This document shows, in pieces, positions 22,927-35,864 of a DNA stretch of 64,000 bases. The translations under genes and the position numbers were made by a program. Each line of letters opens with the position of its first letter. The first letter of the stretch is position 1. The stretch is from Podaxis mareebaensis (lineage: Eukaryota > Basidiomycota > Agaricomycetes > Agaricales > Agaricaceae). The stretch is taken from assembly GCA_018524725.1 (NCBI GenBank), contig JAEUWP010000266.1:50103-114102 (forward strand), written 5' to 3'. The notes beneath the pieces were generated by a model that ran no database searches, was not told where the DNA came from, and saw only the letters and a list, made by a program, of their open reading frames with translations.

Positions 22927-25364
22927 ATTAATAAAAAGGAGGCTAAGTGGTTTCCAGTCGTATGATGGGCGTCTTATCTTCGATCTAGGTGGTGACGGAA
23001 CCTGCTCCGAACCTACTGCGTCACACACAGCGTGACATCCCATTTGTCTGGGCAGTTGCCAGAGTCCTTCATTTCACTCCCGCCCACGTTGCGTATGCGC
23101 CCTCGGACATTGCATTTCACGGCCTAACAGAGGACGCACTCTTCCCTCGTCTCCCCGTCCACCGAACAACATGAGATCTGGAATCGCACCAAGTGCGCAT
23201 ACTTCAAACCATCAAGGCGATGTTTGGAATTCCGTTTACCGCCGTGAAATGAATTCAATCAATGCTTCACTGGCCTACGCTAACAAAGAACTAGCGGTCT
23301 GTCATAGCTTAATGGTCCACCCTAAAACTTGAACAAACAATCTATTAGTAACGTTACGCGACGAGTTTGGCGCGAACGGGGTTTGTGTGTGTCTGTTTCC
23401 CCTGGTGCGGGGAGCTGGGGTTGGTCTGTATCAAAGTCTATAATTTTCTGGGGTGTCCGTGCGCGTCCATACCTAGTGCCGACGAGTGGATGGATTTTGT
23501 GGATGTAATGAGGACCCATGTGATTTTGGGGGGTGACTTATACTACATCACATAGAGAGGCACTCCCAAACGACTCGCTGGGAGGGAATGAATGACTGAC
23601 TCATCATACCGAGTTTATGACCGAGTCTTTGACCCAGGCTGCAATTACGTCAAGATTCCCTGAAAATATGTCCTCGACGGTGTGCCACCTTTCGCATCGG
23701 GCAAAGGCTGGCATTTTTACAAGCTCTAACAATGCACAAGTACTGTTCTCTTATCGGCAGCATTGCTATCCACCTGCACGGTCAGTCCCTTACTTCTCGC
23801 GAAATATGACATTCCGACGAGTGGCCACGAGCACAAGAGTGATAGACGTTGGATCTCACTTTTATGGTGCTGTCACAGACACGACTCCCCAGTGATAGTC
23901 TGCAGGGGTCCTCACTCTAAACGTGAGGCAATCATGACAACACTCCCTGAAACATCTCGTATTTCGTGGTTGTTAGTGGCGGCATCCATACTTTAGCTCC
24001 TTATTCAACGTGTCTTTAGCTTCCAGAAACTTCAGTGCTTACCAATTGAGTCTACGGGTTCTAACGACTGATGTAAGGCTGCAAGTCAGCGCTGAATTTC
24101 GGTGTTTAACTTACGTGAATAATATCAACTCGTAGTTATCGTTTTTGCTCGCGAAACTACCTCTAACGTGGAAGATCACAATGGACGAAGATGCTGCAGA
24201 AAGGGAATCGATTTTTTCTGTGATCTCCAAGCGATCACACATATATGGATGAGATCTCGACCCGCTTCTTTCGGAACCGCAATTCTTGCACAGCCTTATG
24301 TCTCCAAATACTCTCGGTTTCGCTATTGAAGCCGTGGCACCCTGTCACACGTCAAACCTCCACCCTTGGAAATCCCTTCTAGAGTTTAAATTTCTTGGGG
24401 ACTCGATTGGACTGAGAGTACGAATGTGAAGTTGTATTGACGCATCCCTCACTCAAGCTCACAATCGCCGGGAATGAACAATGGAACAGGTATCAGGAGA
24501 CCAGTCCTGTGCAGATGCAAACGGACCAGGGTCAGGGCTTCGCTATAGATCCCTGCTCCGATCTGAGGTCAAAACCTGGATCGAGATATATTGACCCTGA
24601 GGGAACACTGGGTAAGGAAACTCCTGCTCACAAATCCGATCGTCTAAAATTTTCTCTAGCTTGTGTCATAAACAGGCTCGCCTCATCTCGAGTGCCTAAC
24701 TAGCACAGTGCGAAGGAGAAATGGTACTGCCTGGCATGATTTTCACTCATTTGACTGCGCCACAAATGTCTGGTGGTGATGGCTGTGAAGAAGAGCAAGC
24801 AGCTGTTCTGAAACATCACGAGGTTCCTGCTCCGAGCCTTTTGGGGTTTATGGGCGCTCAGGTCAGTTGCTCGGTTTCAGCCGAGGCTGCAATCCCAAGC
24901 TCCGGTACGTATCGCGAGTACTTCTTCGGAAGGAGATTTCGAGTTGATTGGAATCCGTTGGACTGTGCCTTGTGAGCCGGCTTTGGCGAAGATGGGCCAA
25001 GCGGTGACTTGGGCACGAACCGGATCGTCGATCGAATGAATTTGTATGGGTTTGCCCACTCCCACTCCCCTGGGGATCATACGTCAACATCTCGATTCTG
25101 AACTGGGAGAGACAAAGAGGGCAGTTGGACTCTTGGGGTACAGCAGGGCAGTTCTGACCACAAACTCTGGTTGTATCCGCGTTTCGTTCCGCCCGTCACT
25201 ACACCGATCTATCTGAGACTCACGCCGTGCCGATCACCCCGCGACTGGATGGATGCCAGGCGTTCTCGCTTCGCTTTCCCTTTACCTTAACTATCAACGT
25301 TGTCAACATTCATAACTTGGCTCTCCTCCTCAATTCTATTCTTGCCATCAACTCACTCCTTACC
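22927..25364. other. Intergenic; no gene recognised
   Basis: Short frames occur (for example 23617-23895, 24437-24703, 24721-24975) without domains or splice continuity. The last 150 bases before 25365 are C/T-rich and likely contain the leader of the HMG-box gene. Confidence 0.4.
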
Positions 25365-26824
25365 ATGACCCAATACGATCCAACCTATCCGTCCTCCACA
25401 CCGCGGTCGGCACCCAACGATAACGGAGATGGTCTCCTACCACCCTCAGGTATAGAGCGGCCAGACGACCGAGCTCAGTCCTTGTCGGGCTCAGATGACG
25501 GTAGCTCCGGGATACACAAAACTGAAACTGAAATTGAAGGTTCGTGCCCGTGTATATTCATTTGCTATCTCCTGGGCTCACTACCACTCAATAGAGGATG
25601 TCTCCTTGACCTCGCAAACCCTCAATGCGGACGGCACACCCAAACGCCCCATGAACGCGTTTATGATATTCGCTCGACGAAGGCGGCCTCAAGTATCAGC
25701 CGAGAATCAGTCTATGCGCACGGGCGAAATCAGTAAGCTGTTGAGCAAGGAGTGGACCACTATGCCAATGGTAAGCATGGTCAGTGACATTCGGTAAACA
25801 TGGCTTGACCATGTAATGCCCACAGTCCGAAAAGCAATTCTATCTTGATCAAGCAAAGATTCTGAAAGAAAACTTCAACTCGAAATACCCCGATTACGTC
25901 TATCGACGCCGACCCAACAATACAAGGAAGAAGAATCGACGGGGTGACATAGGTGGCCTCCGGCAACTGGACAACCCACAGCTGGATGATATCGGGGGAC
26001 ACGACCTCGGAGAATCCTCGCATACGGACGAGGAAGCTCTGGATCCCAGTGGACATTACTCTCGTATGTCGCACGACGTGTCACAAGCATATGATAGCCA
26101 TGGCAGATATGGTTCTGTGCCATCTCGTTATAGCATACCCTCAGATGGCTTCCGCCCAGCTTCTACCCATGACACCCGCATCCCATATCCACAACCTCCG
26201 GACCGCCTAACCCAGGATATAGCGACTTCTCGTCTTGGCCAGGCGAATCACAACTCATACAACTATCCCTATCAAACCCCAACTTCCACCTCACTCTATG
26301 AACCAATTAACTCCACCGAAAGCTGGCAACAGCACAAAATCGATCGTGCATGTGCCTGGCCCCCAGCAAGCGGTAACCCCGACCGTATCATCCCAATGGG
26401 GAGCTCCAAAATAGACTCATATGCGTCCTCGTCCTCACCGCACAACTCGTGGCCATCGTCGGGACCTTCAAACGCCTCCAACGGGTCATCCTCGTCGAGT
26501 TCCTATCAGTTTCAGGCCCTCACTACTCCTTTCACGCCCAACCAGAGTACCGTGACAGGGTATTCATCCTCACCTTCACCCGTTCCCGGCAGCCATTACG
26601 AGGCGCCATCCCATGGTAGTCGGGATTATGACAGCCGGCAGTATGTTCCTTCGCCATCTATCAGCCCCGCCAGCTACCCGGGAAGTCGGGATATCCCTTA
26701 TCCTCCGCGTCAATCCAGTATATCAAGAAATGTCACCTCAGTCCCTGGCATTTCTTCGTTTAATCATCCAGGTATGCAAGCTTCAGAAACGAGCTCCTCA
26801 CATGGATACTGGTCCAGGGAGTAA
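25365..26824 (+). CDS. HMG-box (Sox/MATA-type) transcription factor
   Basis: A sequence-specific DNA-binding regulator, nuclear. Exons read as 25365-25539, 25595-25770 and 25826-26824; phases match and the product is 449 residues. The HMG box spans about residues 74-145: PKRPMNAFMIFARRRRPQVS, GEISKLLSKEW, then across the second intron SEKQFYLDQAKILKENF and YPDYVYRRRPNNTRKKNRRG. The remainder is a Ser/Pro/Tyr-rich disordered region, probably for activation. This box is close to basidiomycete factors of the Prf1/Mat2/Pcc1 group, which act in mating and sexual development; that role is an inference from family. An in-frame codon 46 triplets upstream exists, but ATG at 25365 has a good context (ACC ATG A) and follows the C/T-rich leader. 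Confidence 0.88.
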
Positions 26825-27893
26825 GCCCTCCTTTGGGGCTTCGCACTGGAAATTTGTTGGCATCTCCGTTACTTTCCGTCATTCATATGCTATCTCTTGT
26901 ATAATCTCACCTTGCTTTCGTTTGATTCACTGTGCTGCTATCTTTCCTCGTGTATCATATACTCCATTCCATGGGTCACCGTTCGTTGGACTCTCCCTGT
27001 TCACATATCTATATCATCTTCAGTTTCCCAGTACACATTCTGAGTACCACACAGTTTATATAGCATTTCTTTTTTACCCCAATAGTGATCTCCATCCTGA
27101 CTGAATTATGCTGTGCCGAATCGAGGGACTCGAGCAGGGGCCAACTAAATGTGAATTCGAAAGAGTGAATTCGATTTCCACTCCGATCACGATGCCGGCG
27201 GTATGATGCGATTTCAAATTCGGTATTTAATGTTTCTGAGGGCCAAATGGATGTATTGAGCCCAATATGTATATGAAAGACATGAGATTAGTCAAACGCC
27301 TTATACACAAAGGATAAACTCGCTGATGTTGATGAACTGTTGTATAGCCAATCACCGCGAGGACAAAAATACAATGCACCATTCAAACGAACATCAAGGC
27401 CTGTATTCATAGCCCACGCTATCCAATCCTGCGATCAAGTCCTTTATTGAATATTGAATATTGAATGCTCGGATTACATCGAACAATGATCGACGTGCCA
27501 AGTAGTAATTCATGGAATCACCCTAACGCACCTGCTTTCGACATGACCAGTAACGCCAAGGCATACCGACCACGCAGTCAAGTTATCAATATTGCCACGT
27601 GATATCGGGTTAATACTTCAGGGTCTGTCCCCATCACAAAGAGCGAACCTTGGGTCCGACCGTTAACGCAGGAGCTTGAAAACCCAAAATCTCAAGCACA
27701 CATGACGATGCTTGTGATATTCAATGAACCAAAACTCAGCATATAGAGTTATGGGAGTCGGGCACGCCGGCTTTCGTATTTTAAGCCATCATCTCATAAT
27801 CGGCAAACCAATCCCCGACGCCGGTCATGGCCAATCAACCTCTTGCATCTTGACTTACTCTTCCTTGTCCAAAATCCTCAACAAACCACCATT
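26825..27893. other. Intergenic between the HMG-box and reductase genes; no gene seen
   Basis: This stretch contains the 3' end of the HMG-box gene and the promoter of the reductase. A short tandem TTGAATA run lies near 27448-27465. No coding frame with family resemblance was found. Confidence 0.45.
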
Positions 27894-29075
27894 ATGGCTC
27901 CCTCCGCTCATGTCCAACCTATAGTCGACTCGACTTCCGTGTTCAAGGCGGACTTGTTCAAAGGCAAGGTTTTGTTTTGCACAGGGGGTGGCTCTGGGAT
28001 ATGTCGTGCCATGACCGAAGCCATGGTAAGTTTCCAGTGAAGTTCAACCCCGAAATGGGTAATCACACTGGTGTCCCATACCTACAGATGCGACATGGAG
28101 CTGATGCAGTTATTGTTGGACGAAAGTAAGCTTCTTGATGGATTCGCCCAGGTGCCATGGCGGCTGAAAGCGTGGCATTCCTTCGCTTCCGAACATAGGC
28201 TTGACCGTCTCACTCAAACTGCGAAAGAATTATCCGCAGCCACAGGTCGCACTTGCATTCCCACTCAAGCTGACGTCAGACAGCCTCAGACATTGCAGGC
28301 GGCAGTGGCAAAGACGATTGAGCGGTTCGGCAAAATTGATTTTGTCATTTGTGGTAGGTGGATTTCCTCTCCATGCGTATCCCTGTGTAACACTGCCCCC
28401 GTAGGTGCTGCTGGAAACTTCCTCGCACCCATCTCCGGAGTTTCAGAGAATGCTTTCCGTACAGTTGTGGAGATTGATACGGTGAGGTTCCATCAGGTGA
28501 TCCACATGCTAACAGTCGTCACTGATGCACGCGATGCCTCAGATTGGCACATACAACACGGTGAAAGCTACTCTTCCGCATGTTCGTGCTTCGAAGGGCT
28601 CCTATATCCATGTCAGTGCGACACTGCACTACAGAGGTACGTGGATCTTCCGTTCATAATCCCGAGCCAAGACATACCTTGCCACGTAGGCACGCCATAC
28701 CAGGTCCACGTCTCAGCTGCGAAGGCTGGTGTTGATGCGCTGTCTGCAGTTTTGGCAGTTGAAGAAGGTCCCCATGGGGTGCGTTCGAACGTGATTGCTC
28801 CTGGCCCTATTGCTGGAACGGAGGGCGTGGATCGTTTGTCACCGAAGGGTGACACAGGGGCTTGGGCTTCCACACATCCAACTGGACGTATGGGAGACGT
28901 GAAGGACATTGCCAATGCGACAATTTTCCTCTTCAGTGATGCGGCTGCTTATATCACGGGCCAAGTTCTACCTGTCGATGGCGGGAATGAACACCTACGC
29001 ACTCAATTCCTTCCTTATCCCAAAGCACTTCTTGATCCTGCCAGCGTCCAGAGTCTGATCAGGGCTAAAATGTGA
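27894..29075 (+). CDS. Peroxisomal 2,4-dienoyl-CoA reductase (short-chain dehydrogenase)
   Basis: NADPH-dependent reduction of 2,4-dienoyl-CoA, an auxiliary step in beta-oxidation of polyunsaturated fatty acids. Exons read as 27894-28025, 28088-28125, 28199-28353, 28405-28481, 28543-28636 and 28690-29075; all phases agree and the product is 293 residues, the usual length for Sps19/DECR2 proteins. The Rossmann motif TGGGSGI is at residues 30-36. The join at 28353/28405 gives CGAAGNFLAP in place of the classical NAG. The catalytic block is VHVSAAKAG: Lys is kept but the classical YxxxK Tyr is absent, as usual in dienoyl-CoA reductases. LAVEEGPHGVRSNVIAPGPI and YITGQVLPVDGG follow. The C-terminus AKM fits a type-1 peroxisomal targeting signal. 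Confidence 0.9.
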
Positions 29076-32000
29076 GGAAGAGTTTTTGGGACACAATGGG
29101 TTTTTTAACTTGACTATCTATCTCTGTATATGCTGGAGACCCTGAATACACAGTCAAGGGAGTTACGGAGGCCCAGACTGCGAGATACCGCGCGGATACA
29201 GGTGACAGGATTTACATTTGGATTCACCTCGGGTTGCACCTTCGGAGTTATCACCATCGAAAGGTTTGGCTCATTGCCTCAAACATTCACACCCCAGTTG
29301 TTCTTGACGAGGGCTCGGTGATATTCTGGAGATATTCATGTCAACCACCAGTTCTGGAGACACAAAGTGCGCCAAGAAGCTTAAAGGTTGTCATGAGACG
29401 TTTGAGTCTCACAACCGAAGGCTCTTGGGTGGGTTATTCTAGGCAAAGGCATGTGAGTTCCCGTCGACTGTTTAGGCCTTCTGTACTCTTCACCATGGTG
29501 GTAACGAGCATGCACAGCCGAATAGCGCGCTCAACGCTTCGTCCTGTGCAACTACGAACTCTACATGTTCGTTGGACGCTATGAATACACGACCGGCTTG
29601 GCGCAGCTTCGAGTCGCTGAGGTATCAGGTATCAAATCCACTCAAAACGGATCGGTTCAAAGATCACCTTGGCTTTATAATAGCACCTGATGGATTTTTG
29701 ATCTTTGCGACCGTGGATAAGAATAAGAGCGTTGTTAATCCCACCACGCCACAACTACGGTGATCATGCCCCCTGCTTCTATTCTTGTTCCACTCAACGG
29801 TTTGCACCGTGGGTTAACGCCCATCTATATATGTTGTACACTCTACGGCTTCCCTCGACAACGTGGTCAACATCACGCTAGAGAACTTGTCAGGATATAT
29901 ATTCAACCAGACTTGGGAGGTTTTTGCCTCTAGAGGCACCCGATCAACACCAGTAATACTAATGACGTAGTAGGCGACAAAATTCTATAGTCACAGGAAT
30001 CACGTCCGGACTTGGATGACAGCGCGCTTGAAAACACTCGGAAAAAAGGAGAAAGCTAGGGTAAAGGAGGGAGTAAGGATGATCTGTTCGCGACCCGTGA
30101 CTGGCTAAAGACCACAGAGAAACCTCTAGATGAAATCAGAGGAAGCATCCCTGAGAAGTCTGTGTGTGTGTCTATACTTGTGGGTCCCTCCCACGGAACT
30201 GACCAACTGAATTGGTCAAAATAAGCACTACAGGAAGCCGGCGGATTGTCGTCTGAATGTATTGAGGAACACGTACCAAGACTCGAAGTATATTCAGTAC
30301 TGACTGTATGGACGCAATCCTCGAATTCCGATAAAGGGCCAGAGAAGTGGCAATAGAATTGAAGATAACCCCTGTCCTTGCCCTGTCACAGACACAGCCA
30401 AAAACGACAACTCACCGATGATCGCAAGTTAGAACCATCAACTAAAGGGTAAATACAACTGTAGTGTCTGGGTAGCTTGTTGCCAGCGAAGCTGGGAGCA
30501 TATGAACCGGTTGGATCGTATTAAACCCCATGGTGAGAAAACGTAAGCAAGTGCGGATTAGATTGCCTGACCGGCGACCGCGTGGAAGTGGAATCTTATG
30601 TCAAGAAAATGGCAAGACAAAGGACCTTCCTCTTCAGTCCTGGCATTTTAACGCTTCGAGTGACTCGAGACTGATTCTAAAAGGGATGAGATACTCCTTC
30701 ATGAGTCGACTTTCTGTCCCTAGCGGAATCATTACCATCCCTACGAAAGGGGGTGTAGGGTAGGCCCGATTATCAATTACCATCTCGCGAGAGCCTGAAG
30801 AGCCCGCTGAGGGAATAACACGAGGCGGAAGCACATCTCCATATAGGTTTTACACCCCAAATTTATAAAAGTTGGGTGCCCTCAGGTGCTTTCATGCCTT
30901 TAAAGTTCACCGAAATGCGCAAGTCGAGTTCCCGATGATTCCGAAATAGCACGCGGGGCCTTTTCCCCAATTGGGGGTAGCCAGATTCGGACAATCCACT
31001 AGTTTTCCGAGATTGTGCTGAAGAGCCCGGTGTTTCAGTGCTTCAGGTTCTTCCACACAGAGGCTGCCTCCAAAGCGTCTCCGGCTAACCGCCTTTGCGC
31101 GAATCAAAAGATATAGTTGCGTAGAGTCAGATGGTGCGCAGTCATCAGCGCACTTAGAAATGAGCCATTGGGAGGTCAGAGCAGAGTCCGACCGATAGTG
31201 GCTGATACTCTGCACTGCGCTTGTTGAGCGCGTAAATCATTCGTTTGACCATATGATGAGCTTGTTCAAGCCACTCTACTTTCACGACGATGGTCCCAAT
31301 GCGCAGCTGGTTCCTGCCGTAGTTCGTAGTCTACCTCGGCGCCACGGTGAAACACGGAGACAAGGAGCTACCGTTGATCCAACTCAGATTCGGTAACCAG
31401 TGGCGAGCGACCGTGGAACAGGTCGCCACATACTAGGCGATGGGAATGGGACTCGGCGGCGGTGGGACTTGGGAATGTACGAGTCTCTAACATCTCAACA
31501 TCTGCTAGTTATTTCCTCGGGGGAAGGCCGTTCTTACGCATCGACGCTTGGTAATCGTAATGTGGCATTCTATTTGACATGAGACGACTCGGTGTGGCGT
31601 ATAGCAAGCTACAAACGGCCCATTATGATAGCCGCTACGGATGATGCGCTTCAGGAGCCCCGCATAATCACCATGGGCTCAGACTGTGAGGTCATAACAA
31701 ACTTGCGGAAACAAGCGGGTGGTTGGTTGAAAGTATTGGTCTATTAGACGTCATACGCTCCTCTTGCCTGGGCTCCAGATAGCTTCGGTAAGATAGGGAT
31801 TTCTTTACAAGCGCAAGCAGAGGAAGGCTCGAGAAGGGAGTGCTGTATGTATGAATCTGGATTATGACCAACGTGACCGTATAGGTTCAACGCACCCAGT
31901 TGAATTGTAGCATTGGCAGATGGACCTGAGGTCCTTTATCGTGGAGTAGGTCAGACTCCGGCTATACCGATGACCCGAGTGATTGAGGTAGAATCGAAAA

Positions 32001-32234
32001 TAAAGCTGGTATTCAACATGTGTATCACAGCATAGACGTAATATACTTGTGCGAGTGGTCTGATTAGTGGTCGTAGTTCATGCCGACTTCGCTAAGTCGA
32101 GGTTTGGTATTAAAGAGCAACTCCATGTACCTGGTGTTCGCGTTGTGCAGTCTGCCTTTGAACGTCAACTTCTGAATAGGGCGTGACAAGAAAGGAACTT
32201 ACACTGACGTTTATTGCCCAAGACAAAGATCCAT
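29076..32234. other. Long gene-poor stretch; nothing recognised
   Basis: About 3.1 kb with only short, unrelated frames. A short TG run lies near 30161-30172. I see no domain, no tRNA and no clear repeat structure. Confidence 0.4.
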
Positions 32235-32516
32235 TCAGGCAGGAATCATCAACTCGCCCCAGGTTCGAACAGCAGCAATTCCACCGAGAAAGAGAGTGAC
32301 ACCTGTGAGTATGTTGATGTTTCCAGGAAGCTTTTCAGGTGCCCAAATTTCGTTGCGAAGGAACCTAAAAAGACATAGGTTGGGTTGCAATTGTGTAACA
32401 CTGGCTGCTTACCTCGAGAAGGCAGACTCGTTGGGGTCGTTCAAAGTTCGCCTTTGAGCATTCAGAGGATGCGGGAGGTACGAAGGTTGTGCTGAAGGAG
32501 CAGAACGACGAGCCAT
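32235..32516 (-). CDS. Small single-span membrane protein, possibly a Tom6-like mitochondrial subunit
   Basis: Two exons: 32516-32413 and 32364-32235, with a 48-base GT-AG intron in correct phase, giving 77 residues. The start ATG is at 32516 and the stop TGA at 32237-32235. Residues 1-35 are polar and basic (Pro-, Arg-, Ser-rich), then FLRNEIWAPEKLPGN. Residues 51-68 are hydrophobic (INILTGVTLFLGGIAAV), followed by the short tail RTWGELMIPA. The layout, a polar cytosolic segment plus one C-terminal helix, resembles small tail-anchored subunits of the mitochondrial outer-membrane translocase such as Tom6, but similarity is too short for a firm name. The intron with conserved reading on both sides argues that it is a real gene. 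Confidence 0.6.
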
Positions 32517-33361
32517 TGTGTGGTATGTAAGGTGGAACGGTGAGCTTTGGAAAACGAAAGTTTTCGTCACGACGCCTTCAGAAACTGATTATGTCATCAG
32601 GTGGGATGGGTGTTTAAGTATTTCTTGCCCGCGCTAGATCCAGCGGTTAGCGCTCAAACTCCTTGGCAATACTCTTCCAATGGACTTCGCATGGCCTTCT
32701 TTATTCAATCTCCTCCAGCAGCGAACTTACCTTCTGTCTTGCGCTCTCATACCAAAACTATAAAACTGTCTTGACACAGCAAGCAACTTGAGGTTAACCG
32801 TTTCGCAGCGAACGTTGGAGTCAACTAGCAAGCTATGCATCTGGCCGCTGGTTGTAGCGCTGGCGTTCAAAGTTGCACTACTCGACTTATTGAGAGCCCT
32901 TGGTAGGGAGAAATTTTCGATGGCAACATTCCCGATTCTTCAGCACCCACTGGATCTACTGTCATCACTATGTTTCACGGCCGAATGCTCCTCCCAGGCC
33001 ACTATGGCTCCATTGGCGTTACCCAGACGGTCAAAGAGACCCTGTTTTTGCAAGACAGTCTTACGGTTAGCCAACTCCATAGGAGAAACCATCCCTATGT
33101 CCCGGCGTCGCCCGGGGTCTGGGTGACTACGTCAATATTTCGTGATCGACTGTTCAAGAATATCTATAATTTTCGTCTGGTTTGTCTCAGGATGCTTACC
33201 CTGATTCACAATAAATGGCATCAACTACGGGAACACCTATAACAGGAGAATATACCGAGTTTTTGGAGCTGGCCAGGAAATGCAACCGTCAAGTCCTCAG
33301 CATTTGGGATTTCTATATAAGCTGTCTCCTCTTTTCCAGGGTCGGCAGCATCACTCCCAAG
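32517..33361. other. Promoter region between the small membrane protein and the fasciclin gene
   Basis: These genes are divergent. Overlapping short plus-strand frames (32788-33242) have no recognisable features. A TATA motif lies just upstream of the fasciclin start. Confidence 0.4.
33314..33320 (+). promoter_or_regulatory. TATA box of the fasciclin gene
   Basis: TATATAA lies about 45 bases before the ATG at 33362, so the leader must be very short. Position and motif fit a core promoter. Confidence 0.4.
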
Positions 33362-35072
33362 ATGTTCTCTTCGACCGTTTTTTCTGTGCTTTTTGCCCTA
33401 CTCCCACTCGTCCTCGCTCAGGACTCCGGGTCTGACTCCGACTCCTACGTGCAAGGAGTCATCGATCATCTTAGAGCTATTGGTCACAACGAGGCCGCGG
33501 ACGTACTCCGTAGGGTCAGTGATAACGAGAATGGCCGCCAGTGGTTGCCACAATTGCAGGATGGCAACTACACCGTATTCGTGCCTGACGATGGGGCCAG
33601 TAAGGGTTCTCACTTGCCTCTTTGAACTGATTTAGCTTAATTCTTTGTTAGTCCGAAACTTGCCAGGGAATGTTTCCAGCGACGACGGCCTTCTTTCAGA
33701 ATATTTGTCCTACCACGTTGTCCATGGCGACTTTAGAAGCCCAAATTCGACTCAATCGCCTCCTGTCAATTCGAGCGTCATCCCGTTTCCCATCAGTTCG
33801 AGCACCATCTCGTCGGTGTCATCCTCTGGCATTTTCGCGTGGTACAAGCGTCAAGACGGTGGCTCTGGAACACCAACTGGCGACCCAGGATCTGCCCCTC
33901 TCCTCAGTGGCATCTATCCCAGTGTCACCCTTGGTCGTACCCTTCTCAATTCTTCGACCTTCGTGTCACTCGAGGCCAATAAATCTCAAGTTCTCGCTTG
34001 GACAAGGATGAACGCAAATGAGAATGTCACTATGCTCAACCAAAAGTACGCATTCTTTTCCTTCTCCACCCCGTTCGCAACTCCTGCTTTTCTCGTTGCT
34101 CCATAAATCTGTCTACTCGACCGAACTAATATGTCGTTATACAGTAATAATATCACGGTGGCCAACTCGTCCACTTATGAGAATTTGTTTATCAACACTA
34201 TTAACGGTGTTCTGACCCCTCCCGGCAATTTGTCCACAGCTCTCCGCTCCGTCAATGCCACTTCGTTCCTCGATCTAAGCCAGCAGACCACTCAACCAGA
34301 TGGAAGCAATAGTACCGGAAGTAATAGTACCGTACTCGATGTGCTGACAAATGCCCGCGGATTTACGCTATTCGTACCCAACGATGCAGCATTCCAACAG
34401 GCCCAACAGATTGTCAGCCAGTACCAGAACAACCAGACCGCCTTGGTGGCCATTTTTGGTAACCAGGCAAGTGTCATAAATCCCTTGTTGCTACTAAGCT
34501 GAGACTCACCGCTGCATAGGTCATTAACGGCACCACCCTTTACTCTCCGGATCTTACGAACGCCACGGCCTCGGATTCTGGTACCAATTTTATTTCGGCT
34601 GCCGGGGAGGCTATCTCTTTTTCCTCCAATACCTCTGGTCTCTTCATTCAGAACCAGAATGGTAGCAGCGCTCAAATCGTCCGTCCCGATGTTCTTCTCG
34701 AGAATGGCGTTTTCCACATCATCGACAACTTCCTCGTCGAGACCAACAGCAATCCTCAGCAAGCTGCTTCCGCGTAAGTCTCTCGCTTCCCGCCTTCTGG
34801 GCACAAGCTGATTCCGAACCAGTCTCATGTCTGCTTCGTCCGTCGCCTCTGCCATGAGCTCAACGGACACCCTGCCTATCGGTGGTGGCTTCGCTACTCT
34901 CACCTCCAGCGCTCCTTCCACGGAGTCTCCTACCAGTGCATCGCCCACTGACAACTCATCACCTTCCACCGACACTGCCACCGCAGTTACCATCACCGTA
35001 ACTCAGCCACTCCGTTACCGCCCGGCGGCGGCCAACCCGCCCAAGAAGCCTCCCATTCGCCTCTCACTGTGA
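33362..35072 (+). CDS. Secreted fasciclin (FAS1) domain protein with two repeats
   Basis: Cell-surface adhesion-type protein. Exons read as 33362-33599, 33652-34045, 34145-34466, 34520-34773 and 34823-35072, about 485 residues. Residues 1-19 are a signal peptide (MFSSTVFSVLFALLPLVLAQ). The first FAS1 repeat has NYTVFVPDDGA and YLSYHVVHGDF. The second has FTLFVPNDAAFQQAQQI, VINGTTLYSP and ENGVFHIIDNFLVE. Many Asn-X-Ser/Thr sites suggest heavy N-glycosylation. A Ser/Thr-rich tail follows. The third intron uses a GC donor (CAG|GCAAGT). The final codons of the current frame do not look like a membrane signal, but a neighbouring frame from about 35015 encodes a GPI-like hydrophobic end (see findings). 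Such proteins are common on fruiting fungal walls; partners are unknown. Confidence 0.86.
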
Positions 35073-35864
35073 CTCTCTTGGTTGTGATGCCTTGGGCATT
35101 TGCTTTGTAAATTGTTTGAAGTGCTTTCACTCTAAGGATACTTAGACACCCGTTGCATCCGTCTAGTGTCTAAAATGTAGAACAACGAACTAGTAAACGT
35201 GAAGAGAGTGCGATATGTTGCGCACCAACTCCCCAGTATCTTCTCTATCCAAGCCTGGATCATTCATCTCTGACTCATGTGATTGATTGTGTGTGATATT
35301 TGGGTTAACCAAAGGCGAAAATGTGTGAGCTTCCCTCTAGCAGGCCGACATCCTTTTCTATGCTTGCAAGTTGAAGAAAGGGAAGTATACACGTGATCTC
35401 GGATCCCGTCCTTGCGTCAGTCAATGATTACTTTGCATCAGGTCGATATATACAGCATTGTCGACATAACACGAGCGAATTGACTGATATTGCACTTCGT
35501 CTGGTTTTGCCCCGGTGGACGTATATCATTGATGGATCCTCAACAGACCTTGTCACTCGGTACTCTTTGCGCCATCCGGTGGATAAAACACATCATACGA
35601 ATTCATCTCAGATTTTGGATCGCTGTTAGCACTGATTGATATCAGAGGATTCGCAATCCACCTGCCCGGAAGCACTTCCGTGACTGCCACCACTTGGATA
35701 GTACGATAGGGTACCGTCAAGTTTGCCGGACGAGGAGGCCCGGATGGCGTCGTCGTCCTTCTGTATTGCTATACGATTGCTCAGCCATAGGGATATGCTG
35801 TATAAAATGACTGCTGCTTTGGTGGTCATCCTTTAGAACCCAAACCTACTTACACCAAGCAGAA
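35073..35864. other. Intergenic between fasciclin and TauD genes
   Basis: No gene recognised. The last part carries the TauD promoter with a TATA motif. Confidence 0.45.
35801..35807 (+). promoter_or_regulatory. TATA box of the TauD-type gene
   Basis: TATAAAA at 35801-35807 lies 58 bases before the start codon at 35865, a plausible core promoter position. Confidence 0.45.

Noticed and set aside
23617..23996. Possible gene between uridine phosphorylase and the HMG-box gene
   Set aside because: Overlapping short frames with no family resemblance or splice continuity.
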